Shown here: positions 63,742 through 64,000 of the stretch, in pieces
How the letters are laid out: the number at the start of each line of letters is the position of its first letter
Numbering within the stretch: position 1 is the first letter of the stretch
NCBI RefSeq assembly: GCF_011682045.1
Contig: NZ_VVIW01000015.1
Location: 32,988-96,987 of the forward strand
DNA length: 64,000 nucleotides
Origin: Massilia aquatica
GTDB taxonomy: Bacteria; Pseudomonadota; Gammaproteobacteria; Burkholderiales; Burkholderiaceae_D
Direction: 5' to 3'
Translations under genes and position numbers: made by a program
Notes under the pieces: generated by a model
What the model was told of the DNA's origin: nothing
Seen by the model: the letters and a program-made list of their open reading frames with translations, nothing else
The model's database searches: none

Positions 63742-64000
63742 ATGGCAAAGACAATCATGATCGTCGACGATTCGAGCTCGGTGCGCCAGGTGATTGGCAT
63801 CACCCTGCGCGGCGCGGGCTACGAAGTGCTCGAGGGCTGCGACGGCAAGGATGCGCTGACCAAGCTCGATGGGCGCAAGGTGCACCTGATCATCAGCGAC
63901 GTCAACATGCCGAACATGGACGGCATCAGCTTCGTCAAGCAGGTCAAGCAGCTGGCCAATTACAAGTTCACGCCGGTGATCATGCTCACCACCGAGTCGG
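63742..64000 (+). CDS. CheY-like response regulator, cut by the window end
   Basis: The first 86 residues of a receiver protein: IMIVDDSSSVRQVIG, phospho-acceptor in LIISDVNMPNMDG and Thr in VIMLTTES. Sequence is of the CheY type that drives flagellar or chemosensory outputs. GAGGGAA precedes the ATG. It follows the MCP by 29 bases and suggests that a larger chemosensory operon (CheA, CheW and others) continues beyond 64000. Confidence 0.9.
   Translation, partial: MAKTIMIVDDSSSVRQVIGITLRGAGYEVLEGCDGKDALTKLDGRKVHLIISDVNMPNMDGISFVKQVKQLANYKFTPVIMLTTES

Overview
The window is high-GC DNA from a Gram-negative betaproteobacterium. Outer-membrane porin, LolA-like and lipoprotein genes, a DUF3460 gene, a two-subunit 3-oxoacid CoA-transferase, dense c-di-GMP and two-component signalling and an aryl-polyene pigment cluster together suggest an Oxalobacteraceae member of the Massilia/Duganella type. 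The genus is inferred from gene content, not from a marker gene. I see no rRNA operon, phage, insertion sequence or CRISPR array.

Left part (1-34.7 kb). The window opens inside a REC-GGDEF response regulator (minus strand). A LuxR/LuxI-type acyl-homoserine-lactone quorum-sensing pair follows, with a small XRE-type regulator antisense between them and overlapping palindromes in front of luxI; a helical protein of unknown function converges on luxI. Next come an unrecognised conserved protein, a prolyl-oligopeptidase-family peptidase, a large CHASE-PAS hybrid kinase ending in an HPt domain, and a tight recC-recB-recD operon. A PBP7-type endopeptidase and an orphan sulfate-binding protein lie on the minus strand. 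From 22.4 to 28.1 kb is a patchwork of small genes: a GNAT acetyltransferase, a Tat/lipoprotein M15-like peptidase, two paralogous small secreted proteins, an I78-inhibitor-like protein, a decayed gene remnant, a LexA-type box, a coiled-coil membrane protein with an apparent N-terminal frameshift, and a tRNA-like gene with an enlarged anticodon arm. A cystine-type ABC transporter (binding protein and permease, no ATPase), a PAS-GGDEF-EAL protein with a degenerate GGDEF motif, ETF-ubiquinone oxidoreductase and a short-chain dehydrogenase close this part.

Middle (35.1-51.3 kb). Eighteen co-directional genes, most with 4-11 base overlaps, form an aryl-polyene (APE) type II polyketide cluster: chain-length-factor-like and two ketosynthases, two ACPs, two dehydratase-type hotdog domains (one fused to the adenylating ligase), a ketoreductase, thioesterase, two acyltransferases, a glycosyltransferase, a methyltransferase, a LolA-like protein, an MMPL exporter and a DUF3261 lipoprotein. 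The cluster also carries a HAL/PAL-family aromatic ammonia-lyase, which suggests a cinnamate-type starter made in the cluster rather than 4-hydroxybenzoate taken from chorismate.

Right part (51.3-64 kb). A lipoprotein, a chemoreceptor and a porin precede a beta-propeller-like protein and a PAS-LuxR regulator on the minus strand. Then come scoA/scoB with a clear rho-independent terminator, and a NarL-type regulator. The last five genes look like one operon: an RsbQ-like hydrolase, a PAS hybrid kinase with HPt, a receiver-only protein, a cytoplasmic-facing MCP and a CheY-like protein cut by the window edge. This hydrolase-kinase-chemoreceptor arrangement is one of the more unusual modules here, alongside the tRNA-like gene and the lyase-containing APE cluster.
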